A stretch of DNA of 64,000 nt from Lentinula raphanica (GCA_027919835.1 JANVFP010000042.1:186001-250000), one strand, 5' to 3'. Shown: positions 24,336-44,219, numbered from the stretch's first letter. Translations and numbers: made by a program. The notes: generated by a model from the letters alone, not told the origin.

Positions 24336-25915
24336 ATGCCTAGACTCTGTTCTACTCTTGCTGTTGCCGTCATTGCGTTGGCTGCCGTTAGCACTGTTGA
24401 CGCTTCGAGGTACTGGGACTCCTACACTCTGAAGACAAAATGGGATGTACTGATTGATCGTCTCTGCAGCCCTGCGATGTCGAACGAGCACGTATACTCC
24501 AGACATTTCGCTCGTCACTATCCCGTCCCACGCCATACCAACAAGCACGACGTAGCAGTTACCGGAATCGAAACTGCTGGAAAGGTGGCCATCGCCGGAG
24601 AGGAAGCTCAAGCTTCCAATCCCGAGAGACGAAGTGATATCGTCAACAACGTTCGAACGATTGGGGATCATTCCGAATTCCATGAGGGGTTTGTCATTCC
24701 CCCGCCCCCTGGAGCGAATGAGGCAATCAAGAAAGCTGGTCAGTTCATATTTCATGTATTACTATACTTATCGACCGAAATCTGACTAACATGTACTCCC
24801 TCCTAGTTTCAGTTGATGGCCGGTCCCTGGTCGATGTCACAGAGGCTTTCTCAGGCCGCTCTCTTGAGTCGGACCCTGAATTGGGCAAGTGCCCACTGTT
24901 CTCTAAATATCAAACAAAAGGGCTTACGCATTGTCACAGTCGGTAGAAACTTCTTGACCAAAGCAGCGTCTAAACTCCTTCACCACGGAGCTAAACACGC
25001 GGGCGATGTCGCTGATGGTGCCTCCGCCGTGGATACAGCCTCAGAACCTGTTCAGACCCGTTCTCTTTCGGACTCTGACCCTGAGTTGGGCAAGTCCTCA
25101 CTTTCATTTACATATGAATCGAAAGGGCTCACGAATGTTACAGTCAGTAGAAACTTTTTGACGAAAGCAGCGTCCAAGCTCCTCCACCACGGAGCTAAAC
25201 ACGCGGGCGATGTCGCTGACGGTGCCTCCGCCGTGGATACAGCCTCAGAACCTGTTCAGACACGTTCTCTGTCGGACTCTGACCCTGAGTTAGGCAAGTC
25301 CTCACACTTCTCTGTATATGGAGCGAAAGAGCTTACGCATATTACAGTCAGTCGAAACTTTTTAACGAAAGCAGCGTCGAAACTCCTCCACCATGGGGCT
25401 AAACACACGGACGATGTCGCGGACGGTGCCTCCGCAGTGGATACAGCTGCTGATCCCGTTGAGAGTCGTTCTCTTTCTGATCCTGACTATGGTATTTGTG
25501 GTTTCTCCATATTCGAGGGTGGCACTCAGTTAACTTCTGTCTAGTTTCTCTCAATAGAAGGACGAGAAAGAAGAAGACAGGAGCAAAGGCAAAGGCTGCT
25601 CCTGCTCCGAAGGCTGATGAAGAACACAAGGAGAAGCCTAAGGAAGCTCCTAAAGAGAAAGCTAAAGAGGAGCCGCCTAAACCGAAAACCGAACCGGAGC
25701 ACAAGGAGGAACATCCGCCCGCCAGTCCGCCAAAAGAGGAAACGAAGCCCGCGCCTAATGAAGGCACTACGAGCACTGGTACCAACAAGCATGATGTAGC
25801 AGTCGCAGGACTCACGGCTGCTGGGAATGCTGCTGTGGCTTTTGCTGGTATGCATGGGTCTGATTCCACTCCTATGATGGACACATCGAGCCCGGATACG
25901 TCGGCTCCGGCATAA
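24336..25915 (+). CDS. Secreted low-complexity protein with triplicated exon
   Basis: 431 residues from six exons (24336-24738, 24807-24884, 24940-25089, 25144-25293, 25348-25491, 25545-25915), phase-consistent throughout. The N-terminus is a signal peptide (MPRLCSTLAVAVIALAAVS, cleavage near residue 23). Exons 3-5 each encode about 50 residues of one repeat: RNFLTKAASKLLHHGAKH, then DVADGASAVDTA, then RSLSD. A Lys/Glu/Pro-rich tail follows (KEKPKEAPKEKAKEEPPKPK). The motif TNKHDVAV-G---AG occurs in exon 1 and again near the C-terminus. Introns 2-4 begin with GC (G|GCAAGT) and end CACAG or TACAG. Intron 2 is 55 nt and must be removed to keep frame; introns 3 and 4 are 54 nt, stop-free, and could be retained harmlessly. 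The function is unknown; it resembles fungal secreted repeat proteins. Confidence 0.75.
24885..25491 (+). repeat. 204-bp tandem intron-exon repeat within the secreted protein gene
   Basis: Three units, each a ~54-nt GC-AG intron plus a 150-nt exon, start at 24885, 25090 and 25294. Units 2 and 3 are nearly identical over the exon, which points to recent duplication of the whole intron-exon unit. Confidence 0.85.
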
Positions 25916-26820
25916 TTTTTAAGATAGCATTGGAAAGAGAACACATGTAGTAGCATCTCGAATGAAGATTCAATCCTCCCGTTCCCAGGCTTCAATGTCT
26001 GAGTCACTCTCAACACAGAGTACACGATTTGGATTCGGTCGATCCTCTTCAGAGGTCGCGTTCGTGACTCAGTCAAGCTCCGCATCGCGCTACTAGTAGT
26101 AGTAGTATGACCCAGCGACTATGATATTACTCAGACTTGCTTAATTGGGTTTCAAATCGACGCTCATTGCTCTACTATCTTCTACTATGCCTTGAGAATC
26201 TCTAAATTAAAGTCATGGATCTCGTTTCACCTTTGCCATTGCATGAGTCCGGCAGCAAATTTATATTCCTTCTTCAAGTCACCCCCAAACAGCCTCAGCT
26301 GCATTTATTCATACCCGACAGTAAATAAGTACATAGTTGCTTGACTCTGTTCGTGTCACCGTGATTGGCTTATGTCGAAGGATCCACGTTGACGTGAAGC
26401 ATGAGTCATGGTATGCGTACTCTCACCCCGTTCCAAATACGAATCTACGATACTTTTCTACTTCATTTTGGTTGGTTCCGTACTCACCGCTTTTCTGCAC
26501 CAAATGCTTAACATATATTCCTGATGCGTATCTCCTTACCATCTGCCACGGTGATGGAGTCAAAGCCTACTAGTTGCCCTTACCTCAAGTCAGTTGCCAC
26601 TGACATTCATTGTTCAAGAATCAGTTAACGATCCTCATAATCGCAACTTGGTTCTTCCCATGATTCAATTTTTTTCAAAGTCACGTCGAGTCAAGGAGCT
26701 TTCACTGTGGCTAATCCCCCAACATCTCTATCAACGGGTCCGAGATTCAATGAGGCGGATCGCTATAAAGTGTTCGCAGTATGTGTATGTCTTGCATCGA
26801 ACACTTCCACGTTCGAACAG
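25916..26820. other. Intergenic region and promoter of the first esterase gene
   Basis: No gene is seen. A tagtagtagtagtag microsatellite lies near 26093. A TATA box (TATAAAG, 26764-26770) sits about 51-57 bp upstream of the chosen ATG of the following gene. Confidence 0.6.
26764..26770 (+). promoter_or_regulatory. TATA box of esterase gene A
   Basis: TATAAAG about 51-57 bp before ATG 26821. The paralogue has the same element at nearly the same distance, which supports both starts over the longer open frames upstream. Confidence 0.6.
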
Positions 26821-28604
26821 ATGCTTGGCTTCACATACCTTCTCTTGACCTTCTGGATGTCTGCCCAGATCTCATTTGCTGCGCCCTTTGCTCAGTTCGA
26901 AGCTGGCTGCAACAATTTTGCTTCCCAAGTGGCAAACTCTGTTGCTAATACTACAGTCTTCTTCGCAGAAGTAGTGCCTGCTGGGACGAACCTGACGTTC
27001 CCCGACCAAGATCCATCATGTGCCTCGACCAGCTCGTCCCAAGTTGTCCTTGCCGATATGTGTCGAGTCACCTTGAATGTGTCGACTTCGAACGATTCAG
27101 GAATTATTATGGAAGTTTGGCTTCCTAAAAACTGGACAGGGAGATTTTTAAGTACTGGAAATGGCGGTCTTGGTGGATGTACGTAGAGCTCAATCCCTTA
27201 GTATTCTATGCTCATAAGGAATATGCAGGTATTCAATATGTCGATCTGGCGTATACAACGGCGCTTGGATTTGCCACTGTAGGTGCCAACAACGGGCACA
27301 ATGGAACCAGCGGTGCATCGTTCTATCACAATCCGGAGGTTCTTGCTGACTTTGTTTATCGTTCGTGAGTGCCAGATTCGGTTCAGGAGGTGATGATTTT
27401 TCCTTACCTTGGCAATAGTGTCCATACGAGCGCAGTGGTTGGAAAAGAGATAACTCGGCTGTTTTACGGAACACCTCACAACACCTCCTACTACCTTGGA
27501 TGCTCTACCGGCGGACGTCAGGGCTTCAAATCTATGCAGGACTTTCCCGACGATTTTGATGGGATTGTAGCGGGTGCGCCTGGGATCAACTGGAACTCCC
27601 TCATGTCTTGGGAGGACTATGTCCACAGTGTCCTCGGGAACAACTCTTCTCCTACCTTTATAACAAATGGCGAGTGGCTGGATCTTGTGCACAAAAATGT
27701 CATGAAGCAATGCGACGCAATAGACGGCGCTGTCGACGGCATCATTGAGGATCCAAATCTGTGCGATTACAGACCAGAGGATTTGCTTTGCGGTTCATCG
27801 AGCAGCAACAGTCCAGATTGCCTGACGGCAGAGCAAGTACACGCCCTTCGACTGGTGTATAGTCCGTTGTACAATTCAAATGGACATCTGATGTATCCGA
27901 GGCAACAACCTGGGAGTGAAGATCCCTCTTATATTGATGAAATATTTGGCGGACAGCTGGTACAGTTTTCGGCGGTATGCGCATGTCTGATACTTTGCTG
28001 CACATCAATGGCTCATCGAGATTGACAGGATTGGTTCCGCTACGTGGTCTACGACCCATCGTCCGATCTGAACACATTGAATGTTACCGACTGGACGCAC
28101 ACCCAGCAATTGAATCCATACAACATAGGGACATGGAATGGCAACTTGTCTGCCTTCAGGAATAACGGAGGAAAGATGCTAACTTACCAAGGCCAAGCAG
28201 ACATGGTAGTGTCTCCTATTGACATGGAGCTTTACTATGCCCATGTTCAAAGAACAATGAGTCTCCAGTCGAAAGAGGTAGACGACTTTATGCGACTCTT
28301 CCGCATCAGCGGAATGAGCCACTGTGCAAACGGGCCCGGTGCATGGGAAATTGGTCAGACTCTACCTGGAGTAGGTGGACAGTTGACTGTGGAGATGTTG
28401 CATCCTGATAGAAATGTACTAACCGCAATGGTAAAATGGGTGGAAGGGGAAGTGGCGCCGGAAACAATACAGGGTACAAAATATGTGAACGACACAAAGG
28501 ACTTGGGAGTGCAGTTTAGCAGGAGGCATTGCCGATATCCACTCCGGAATACATATGATGGGGTAGGCGATAGTAGAGATCCTGATAGCTGGTTTTGTCA
28601 GTAA
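26821..28604 (+). CDS. Secreted tannase / feruloyl esterase family protein A
   Basis: A serine esterase of the tannase family (fungal tannases and type-B feruloyl esterases), which cleaves ester-linked phenolic acids in plant material outside the cell. Four exons (26821-27178, 27229-27364, 27419-27974, 28029-28604) give 541 residues, the usual family size. A signal peptide (MLGFTYLLLTFWMSAQISFA) is followed by the mature start APFAQFEAGC. The nucleophile motif is GCSTGGRQG (Ser near 193). A calcium-loop-like segment with paired Cys is CDAIDGAVDGIIEDPNLC. The catalytic Asp is in GQADMVVSP (near 406) and the His in GMSHC (near 447). Several Asn-x-Ser/Thr sites fit a glycosylated secreted enzyme. 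Substrate preference cannot be read from sequence. It lies in tandem with a close paralogue 405 bp downstream. Confidence 0.93.
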
Positions 28605-29008
28605 GAAGACGTGAGATTTCGAGAGGTTTGACTACCGTTTGAGGATATCTTACAATACCTACATAGTTTGGACTATGTGATATTTGTGTCCAATGACTCG
28701 GATAGACAACCTACGCTGCAAAAGTGCGGTCCTCCGGGCCTCACTGCTCAGCCAAGCTCGAGCCTTTGCAGGGATATGCATAGAAGAAGCTTAGGCGCTC
28801 AAAATAGAATGGGCAATAAATCAGCGAGGTGAACTGTTATCAAGTGCTCGCTATTTGAGTAAGCCTTGCGCCAGGATTCAGCGAGGTGGATCGTCATGAA
28901 ATGCTCGCTAATGGAGTATGCATTGAACGAGGAATCAGCAAATCCTTATATAAAGGGCTCAATAATTGGGTATGTCTGGCATCAAACACCACCTCCACTT
29001 TTGACCAC
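28605..29008. other. Spacer between tandem esterase genes, with promoter of gene B
   Basis: No gene is seen. TATATAAAG at 28947-28955 matches the position of the TATA box of gene A. Confidence 0.6.
28949..28955 (+). promoter_or_regulatory. TATA box of esterase gene B
   Basis: TATAAAG about 54-60 bp before ATG 29009. Confidence 0.6.
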
Positions 29009-30794
29009 ATGGTTGGTTCCACATACTACTTCATCTTGACCTTGAGCTTCTGGATGTCTGCCCAGATCTCATTTGCTGCGCCCTTTGCTCAGTTCGAGGC
29101 TGGCTGCGACAATCTTGCATCCCAAGTGGCAAACTCTGTTGACAATACTACAGTCTTCTTCGCAGAAATAGTGCCTGCTGGGACGAACCTGACGTTTCCC
29201 GACCAAGATTCATCGTGTGACTCGACATTTTCGTCTCAAGTTGTCTTTGTCGACATCTGCCGAGTTGCCTTGAACGTGTCGACCTCGACTGAATCTGGAA
29301 TCTCTATGGAAGCTTGGCTTCCTAAAAACTGGACAGGGAGATTTTTGAGTACTGGAAATGGCGGTCTTGGTGGATGTACGTAGAACATGATTCGTTATTG
29401 CTTTGTCCTCATATGGAATACACAGGTATCCAATATGTCGATATGGCGTATACAACGGCGCTTGGATTTGCCGCTGTAGGTGCCAACAACGGGCACAATG
29501 GAACCAGCGGTGCATCGTTCTATCACAACCCAGAGGTTCTTGCTGACTTTGCATATCGTTCGTGAGTAGATTCAGTCTGTTTGAAGAATAACAGTTTTCC
29601 TCACCAAGTTGGCGATAGCATACATACGAACGTCGTCGTTGGAAAAGAGATAACTCGGCTGTTTTACGGAACACCTCACAACACCTCCTACTACCTTGGA
29701 TGCTCTACCGGTGGACGTCAGGGTTTCAAATCCATGCAAGACTTCCCCGATGATTTCGATGGAATTGTAGCGGGAGCGCCTGCAATTAACTGGAATTCCT
29801 TCATGTCTTGGGGGGATTATATCTACAGTATTCTTGGAAACAAGTCTTCTCCTACCTTCATATCGAGCGACGATTGGCTTGATCTTGTTCACAAGGACAT
29901 CATGAAGCAGTGCGACGCTATTGACGGTGTCGTCGACGGTATTATTGAAGATCCTAACCTGTGCGACTACAGACCAGAAGATTTGCTCTGCACTTCTTTA
30001 AACAAAAACAATGCGGATTGCCTGACGGCAGGCCAAGTGCACGCCCTTCGACTGGTGCACAGTCCGGTGTACAACTCGAATGGACAGCTGATGTATCCGA
30101 GGCAACAACCCGGGAGTGAAGATCCCTCGTATATCGATGTAATATTTGGCGGACAACCGGTGCAGTTTTCAGCGGTATGTGGCCATCCAATACCCTTTTC
30201 ATATCAATGGCTCACTGAAATGGCCAGGATTGGTTTCGCTACGTGGTCTACGACCCGTCGTTCGATCTGAACACACTCAACATAACTGATTGGACACACG
30301 CACAGAAATTGAATCCATACAACATAGGGACATGGAGTGGCAACTTGTCTGCCTTCAGGAATAACGGAGGAAAGATGCTAACTTACCAAGGCCAAGCAGA
30401 CATGCTAGTGTCTCCTATTAACATGGAGCTTTACTATGCCCATGTTCAAAGAACAATGAGCCTCCAGTCAGAAGAGGTTGACGACTTCTTGCGATTCTTC
30501 CGTATTAGTGGAATGAGTCACTGCGCGGAGGGACCGGGTGCATGGGATATAGGACAATATGGAGGCGGAGAGTTGACGGAGGAGATGTTGAGTCCTGATA
30601 GAAATGTGGTAACTGCGATTGTGAGATGGGTAGAAGAGGGAGTGGCGCCGGAAACGATACAGGGTACAAAATACGTGAACGACACAAAGGACTTGGGAGT
30701 GCAGTTTAGCAGGAGGCATTGCCGATATCCATTCCGGAACACATACGACGGAGTAGGTGATAGCAGAGATCCTAAAAGTTGGTTTTGTCAATAA
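29009..30794 (+). CDS. Secreted tannase / feruloyl esterase family protein B
   Basis: Tandem paralogue of gene A: four exons (29009-29375, 29426-29561, 29619-30174, 30228-30794) with introns at identical positions and phases, also 541 residues although the N- and C-terminal exons differ in length. Signal peptide MVGSTYYFILTLSFWMSAQ. The nucleophile GCSTGGRQG, the Asp in GQADMLVSP and the His in GMSHC are all kept. The Ca-loop Cys pair (CDAIDGVVDGIIEDPNLC) is conserved. Gene B lacks a few residues before the last conserved block (IGQYGGGELTEEM where A has IGQTLPGVGGQLTVEM). Both copies appear functional. Intron sequences are diverged more than exons, consistent with selection on the protein. 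Confidence 0.93.
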
Positions 30795-31418
30795 GTCGAA
30801 GAAGTGAGAGTGCGGACACCGCAATATAGTCTACTTGGTAGTTTGAGCTGTTTGGAGCTATGGAAGGCTCTGGACTGCTATGGCATTTTGTTTGTTGAAG
30901 TTTCGAAACACCGCAGGACTCGAGCAGTTTGAGGATGAACAAATGGTCTGAGGCTATGGTAGGATCACGATGTGCCAATCCGACGCGCTGCAGCGGATGT
31001 GTTGTAAAACTTGACTATCAAAATAGTGACAAGAGCTCCACAGTGTCCACTGGGACAGCTGGAACGAACGCTCCTCAGTGGCATGGCAAAGATTGATAGT
31101 TTCCCGTAGGCGATGGAGACCAGATGGAGACCTTTGGAGACTGAGATTGATTAAAAATAGACGTTAGAAAGAGTTGAGGCTCAAGAACAGAGCTTTGCGT
31201 TGCAGAGCTTGTAGTTCTTCGAGTAGATTGGTTCGTTGATTGAACACAGAAAGTAAGAAATTTAACGGTGGCGGTAATTAGAGGATGAGAGTGGCGAACT
31301 TTGAGATAAATATATTGAAAGATGATGTCATGCGTTTAGGGCCGCAAGTTCGCATGATTTGTTGTCAAAGAAAAGAAATTCCGAAAAGGCCAAGAAGTTT
31401 TTGTCCCTTCTTCCCATC
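30795..31418. other. Intergenic region, no supportable gene
   Basis: Contains the 3' flank of esterase B and the leader of the channel gene; no ORF or repeat of note. Confidence 0.6.
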
Positions 31419-34025
31419 ATGGCCGTAGACGATGACAAGGCGATTTTGGGCCCGACGCTAAAAGAGCACGATTATGCTCCTAATCCTCCTCATGCTCCTC
31501 CTCTGACTTCAATGCCCAGCTCCAACAACACCGACCAAGTCCATTCAGACACCGACTCTACAGACACAGCGACCAACTCTGACGATGAGTTCAACTGGGA
31601 TGAGGACGATGACCCTTCAGCTTCAAGGAGTCACGACAAAACAAAAGCAAAACGAGGAAGAGCTATCTACCTTGCCTTCATGAAATTGGCCAGGCCGGTC
31701 CGGGTCTTTCTCCTCGGTGCTTTAGGCGCAGGCATCCTAATTACTCCTCTACTCGTCGTCCAACTCAGGTTCAAGAGCAACCCGGTCAGACCTCAGGTTC
31801 ACGTATGGAGCTTATGGCTCAGTATCATCTGGGCTGCCGGTTGTGTCACTTATCTCGTCGTCGACGCCATTCCATCTCTGGTCATTGCTATCGTGGTGTT
31901 GTTTGGTGGCCAGGTGGAACGTTTGAAGATACAATTAGAGGTATGTCCACCGTGCTGCGGAACTCACATATGGTCTAATTCTCCTTCAGCTTACTCTTGC
32001 GGTCTCCGGATGGCTGAAGCTTGCTTTAGACATCTCCTGGGCATGGATATCACTTTCTGTACTTCGTTCAGTCTACAAACCGTCCGGTCACTACTGGGTC
32101 ATCGTCAACCGTGTTATGCAGGCCCTTTTCTCAGTTGGCATACTGCTTCTAGTTGAAAAACTTTGCCTCCAGTTCATCGCGATCAACTTTCATCAAAAAG
32201 CTTTGGCGGATCGTCTGACGGAAAACAGGCTGGGACTCAGAGCTCTAGATCGGCTCTCGAATGCACAACCCGTTATTCCTGGCAGGAAGAAAGCACATGC
32301 GAAGAAAGGGCACAAGAGTCCTGGCGGCAGTGTCGATCTGAATCACGCGGTGAACAACGGGCACGGTGAGCCAGTTAAAGAGAAACATCACCGCAATTCA
32401 CGCTCTGCGGAGCGCAAGAGGCGAAGAAAGGCTATGGCCAGTGTCATTGTGGATCAGGTGTGTTTCATTTCCATTACATTCACCTGGTGTATGGGTTCAC
32501 ATGCTCCATTTCCTCTCGACTCTGATTCATTCGCATAACTGACTGATATCAACAGGTTTCTGGTGCGATTGGCCAAGTTGCACTCAAAAACAGCAGATTT
32601 AACCGTGAAAACGAGTTTGGTAGTTTGTCATCCGCAAGGAGATTGGCGAGGAAGCTGTTCAGTGCATTAGGCGACAAGAGAGATTTCTTAGTCGTAGAAG
32701 GTATGTTCATAAGCCACTACTGCTGCTCGCGAGGACTTTACTCATTCTCATCTAGACTTCGAACCTTACTTCCGTACCACTACCGAAGCTCACGAAGCAT
32801 TCCATCTCTTTGATAAGGATGGTAATGGGGACATCTCGAAGCGTGAAATGCGTGAAGCCGTCCAACGAATTTATCGCGAGCGAAAAGATCTTGTCACCTC
32901 GCTCAAGGACGCTGGTTCGGCGGTGGCCAAGCTCGATGCTGTTTTACTCGGCCTTGTCCTTATCATCCTGATTTTCATCTGTCTGCTTATCTTCAATCCC
33001 AGCGATACCATCGAAAGCCTTGTCCCGATGGCTACCATCGTGGTTGGGTTTAGTTTTATATTCGGAAATTCCGCCGCAACGCTATTCCAGAGTTTGCTGT
33101 TCATTTTCTCGACCCACGTCTTTGATGTTGGAGATCTGGTGATGATTGACGACCAGGTGTGTAGAGACAATTCGTCGTCAGATATTCTACTCACCTATAG
33201 GACGTTCGTACACAGTATCTATTCGTGAAAGAGTTTGGACTATTCTCCACAGTCTTCCGCCGAGTGGATGGTCAGGAAATCATTGCCCCCAACTCTCTGC
33301 TGGCCAGTTCGAAGCTAGTGCATAATATCAGACGAAGTGGTTCTATGTGCGTCGACCAACCTCCCTACACTTGCTTTCTCTGATTCTTTATTTTCATAGG
33401 GCTGAAACCACCGAGCTTGAGGTTGCATACGATACCCCGCTCGAAGTAATAGAGGAACTACGGACGCGCATTATCCAGTACGCAAACGACAACAACAGGG
33501 AATGGGCTAGTGCGGCTTTGAACATCGACAAAATGGAGTATATGAATGCATTGTATCTGACAGTTGCCGTGGAACGTGAGTACTTATACTAGATGCAAAC
33601 AGGGGCCTTTCTCATCATCCTCTGTAGACCGGCCCAACTGGCAAGACTGGGGAGGGAGATGGACACGACGAAACGCTTTCATGAAATGGCTCAAAGGAGT
33701 GCTCGAAGAACTTGACGTAAAATATATGATGCCTACTCAACCAGTCTTACTGCCCTCCTACGCGCAAGCAACGAACGGTTCGTTCAACCCCAATGCCTTC
33801 GACAACAGCTCGACTGCGCTCAATCGCCAGCCGAGTTCGCCATCTAGGACGAGGATGCCTCAGCCGCGGAACAGGAGAGAGAGCGTGAGGAGTGCGAGAA
33901 GTGCGAGGTCGATGCAGGATCAGCAAGAGATGATGGGTAATGCTGGAACCTTCGTTGGGAACAGAGACTTCTTGCGTGCGCCCGGGCAAGGTTCATTGAG
34001 GAGTGATGTGGACAGCACATTTTAG
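31419..34025 (+). CDS. EF-hand mechanosensitive (MscS-family) ion channel
   Basis: Fungal MscS-like channels gate calcium and other ions on membrane tension, often in ER or cell-surface membranes. Seven exons (31419-31940, 31990-32457, 32556-32700, 32756-33156, 33201-33346, 33400-33575, 33628-34025) give 751 residues. After a disordered acidic N-terminus come transmembrane segments (VFLLGALGAGILITPLLVV, LWLSIIWAAGCVTYLVV, ALFSVGILLLVEKLCLQF). A basic linker (EKHHRNSRSAERKRRRK) precedes one canonical EF hand (FDKDGNGDISKREM, near 397-410). Two more membrane helices lead into the MscS pore motif GFSFIFGNSAATLFQSLLF and VFDVGDLVMIDDQ. The Ser/Arg-rich tail is probably cytosolic. The start is the first ATG in frame (MAVDDDKAI). 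Confidence 0.93.
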
Positions 34026-34321
34026 TTCCGGGCTGTAGAGACGGAGCGATTGATCATCCGTAAAATTGGGGAACAGACTATCATGATTTTTTCTCTAGAC
34101 ATCTACATAGCATCATTGCATACATATTTACTTTACACTGCTTTCAAAGGGTTTGCTAGAAGTAAATCCAAGATATGTTTCATTTGATTAGACACTCTAT
34201 AGCTACTATGACAAAAAGTTATTCTACCACGAGTCCTCTATGGAATTTTTGAGTTGATTGATCACAAATATTCCTTTTCAATATTTTGTAATTCACTTGG
34301 TTATTACCAGATATTTCTTCC

Positions 34322-40201
<5,880 letters not shown>

Positions 40202-40453
40202 TGAGCTCGTGCTGAAGTTGAATGGACCTGCAGCAGCTCGTTTCGTACAGAACTTGATGGGGGGAGGTGAGTGAGATGTAGTTGTTGACCAAAGAGCTCG
40301 GTTTAAGAATTTCTTGCTTACTCAAAAATGATTATAAACAGAATTCGGTCCGTCAGTCCGAACGGGGTTTCCAACTTTCCATACACGTCTACAATTCCTT
40401 CTATGTAAGTAGTACCAGTCTAGTACTACACGAACAGCGTCGAGGTCTTTTAC

Positions 40454-41183
40454 TTAGTCGTCTAATGGAGGCAACGTGTCTCCAACAACATTCTCCCCAA
40501 GAGCGATCCGCTTGAACAGCTGGTAAGCGCGATCCAGATCGTCATTGACGATGATCAGGTCATGCACATTAGGTTCTTTGGCAAATTGAATTTCCTTCAG
40601 CGCAGTGGCTAAGCGTTTCTGGATCGATGCCTCAGTCTCTGTCCCGCGTCCTCGCAGTCGCTCTCGAAGAACAGTCAAGCTCGGAGGGGATATGAAGCAG
40701 TAGATGGGGTTGAGGTCTGTAGCCTTGATCTGACGGACACCCTGTGCGACATAGGAATTGAGAGAAGGTTCAACATCAAGTAATTTTGTATGCACCTGAG
40801 CTTCTATATCCAGAATACAGCGCCGTCCCCTCTCGTGCACTTCCTTGACAGTCTGGAAACTGGTTCCGTAAAAGTTGCCAGAAAACTCGGCATGTTCGAT
40901 GAACGCGTTCTCCTGTAGGAGGTCTAGAAATTTTTCACGCGTGACAAAGTGATACTGTACTCCATCTTGCTCTCCCGGTCTCGGTGAACGGGTCGTGTCT
41001 ATGCTTGAGATCGATTAGCTCTTTGATGTTAAAATCCAATAAGCACACTGTACGCGAGACGCTGAAGCCGAATTTGTCAGGGAATTCTGCCAAAAGGCGC
41101 TTAAGGAGTGTACTTTTCCCGACTCCTGACGGTCCCGACAAAACGAGTGGACGGAGAAAGTCAGAGAGATGCGAGACCGACAT
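40454..41183 (-). CDS. GUK1: Guanylate kinase
   Basis: Phosphorylates GMP to GDP with ATP, an essential cytosolic step in guanine nucleotide synthesis. Two exons (41054-41183 and 40454-40998) with a 55-nt intron give 224 residues. The P-loop is GPSGVGKST (17-25). The intron splits the GMP-binding region, which reads on as [16 protein letters not shown]; then [17 protein letters not shown] and a lid-like [17 protein letters not shown] follow, all as in guanylate kinases. An in-frame upstream Met at 41237 would add 18 residues; the start nearest the P-loop is preferred. It lies downstream of a divergent kinase gene and 252 bp upstream of the ABC transporter on the same strand. Confidence 0.95.
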
Positions 41184-41504
41184 AGACCAAGAAAATACAG
41201 TGAGCACTGAGTGAGCGTTGAAAGGAGAGAGATACACGTGCTCGTACGTAACTAAGCTTATTAGTCAGCAAAGCACTCGAATTGAATCCAAGTTTAGACC
41301 CCCTCCTTTCAACTTTGCTCTCGTATTTCACACTCCCCCCGATTCCCCTTCCTAGCTTTTTGCCGCCGTTGCCGACGGCCACCAGTTGCAGTTCTGGTCA
41401 ACTCGCCCAAGGACGTCGCCTACCACATCGTTGACACCTCAATCCAACTCTTTTCCCCGTACTCCAACTTTCTCTCTCTCAATATACGACTTTAACGATT
41501 AATA
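41184..41504. promoter_or_regulatory. Shared divergent promoter region of guanylate kinase and YANK-like kinase
   Basis: 321 bp separate the two divergent start codons. A pyrimidine-rich tract (tttctctctctcaat) lies just before the plus-strand ATG. No specific binding site is recognised. Confidence 0.4.
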
Positions 41505-43299
<1,795 letters not shown>

Positions 43300-44219
43300 C
43301 AGTGAATTCGTCGATGGTATTGTTTGTAATTGGAGGCTTCACATTGACGCTAATCGCTCATTCTAGTCCACATGAGTAGTCATGATAGTTTTTTTCGGTG
43401 TCACCTCGCGATATTTTTCAGTTTGCATTATTCTTCTTTCCTCTTTGTGCACATCTAAATTCATCTGCATCTATCTCCGTATATGACTTCTGGTCCTCTG
43501 TGTTTCTACTCCATGGGACCCATTCTGTTGTGTCAATATTTTTTCCATGTCAATTTTGGCCTGGACTCATCTGCATTGGCAGTTGCTCTCCTTAACCGTA
43601 GTTAGCTTTTTACATACACTCACTCCCTCTCATAATACCCTCTTGGTTTTCTCAGGTACCTAGCCAACTTGCTTGCACAATTTACTGTCATTGGTCATTG
43701 GTTACAAGATATTCTCCTGTTAATTTACACCTATTTCCGCTACCCTTTAGGGTAAGGGTTTTGTGGTTTTGGACCTAATTTGTTTCGCAGCGATTCCCGC
43801 TACCCTTTAGGGTAAGGGTTTTATACCCCACTAATTTTTGCGTTCCAGTGAGAGTAGGGGAGCTCAAACTTGACCCTGGTTCCGGTTCCGGTTCCGTTTT
43901 TGAATCACATCACAGTGTGATGTGACGTCGCCTAAATAAGCGCCTTTCAGCGCTAATTGATAACACGCGCACTTTTTAGACTTTTTAGATCTCTTCTCCA
44001 TTTCCATTAAGGTAGAGCTATCCAAGGCCTCAAACCCTCTCTGTACATCCCATCACATACTTGTATATATAGAAATAACATTATACCATGCTCAGATTCA
44101 ATGTATGATGTTCAACACCAAGATTATTGCCTGTAGATAGACATAGACAAAGAAAACCACCAACAGATTCCTGTATTGTCTCTTAATCCTGTATCAAATG
44201 GATAAGGAAGGTAGATACT
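43300..44219. other. Intergenic region flanking the Ngaro-type element
   Basis: No gene. It holds a 29-bp direct repeat centred on CCCTTTAGGG (about 43736-43766 and 43796-43826), a triplet ggttccggttccggttcc near 43880, and a near-perfect palindrome tcacatcacagtgtgatgtga at about 43903. Confidence 0.5.

Noticed and set aside
26707..26820. Longer N-terminus for esterase A
   Set aside because: It would put the TATA box inside the coding region and bury the signal peptide; the paralogue supports ATG 26821.
31359..31418. Upstream extension of the channel ORF
   Set aside because: It opens with TTG, not ATG; the first in-frame ATG is at 31419.
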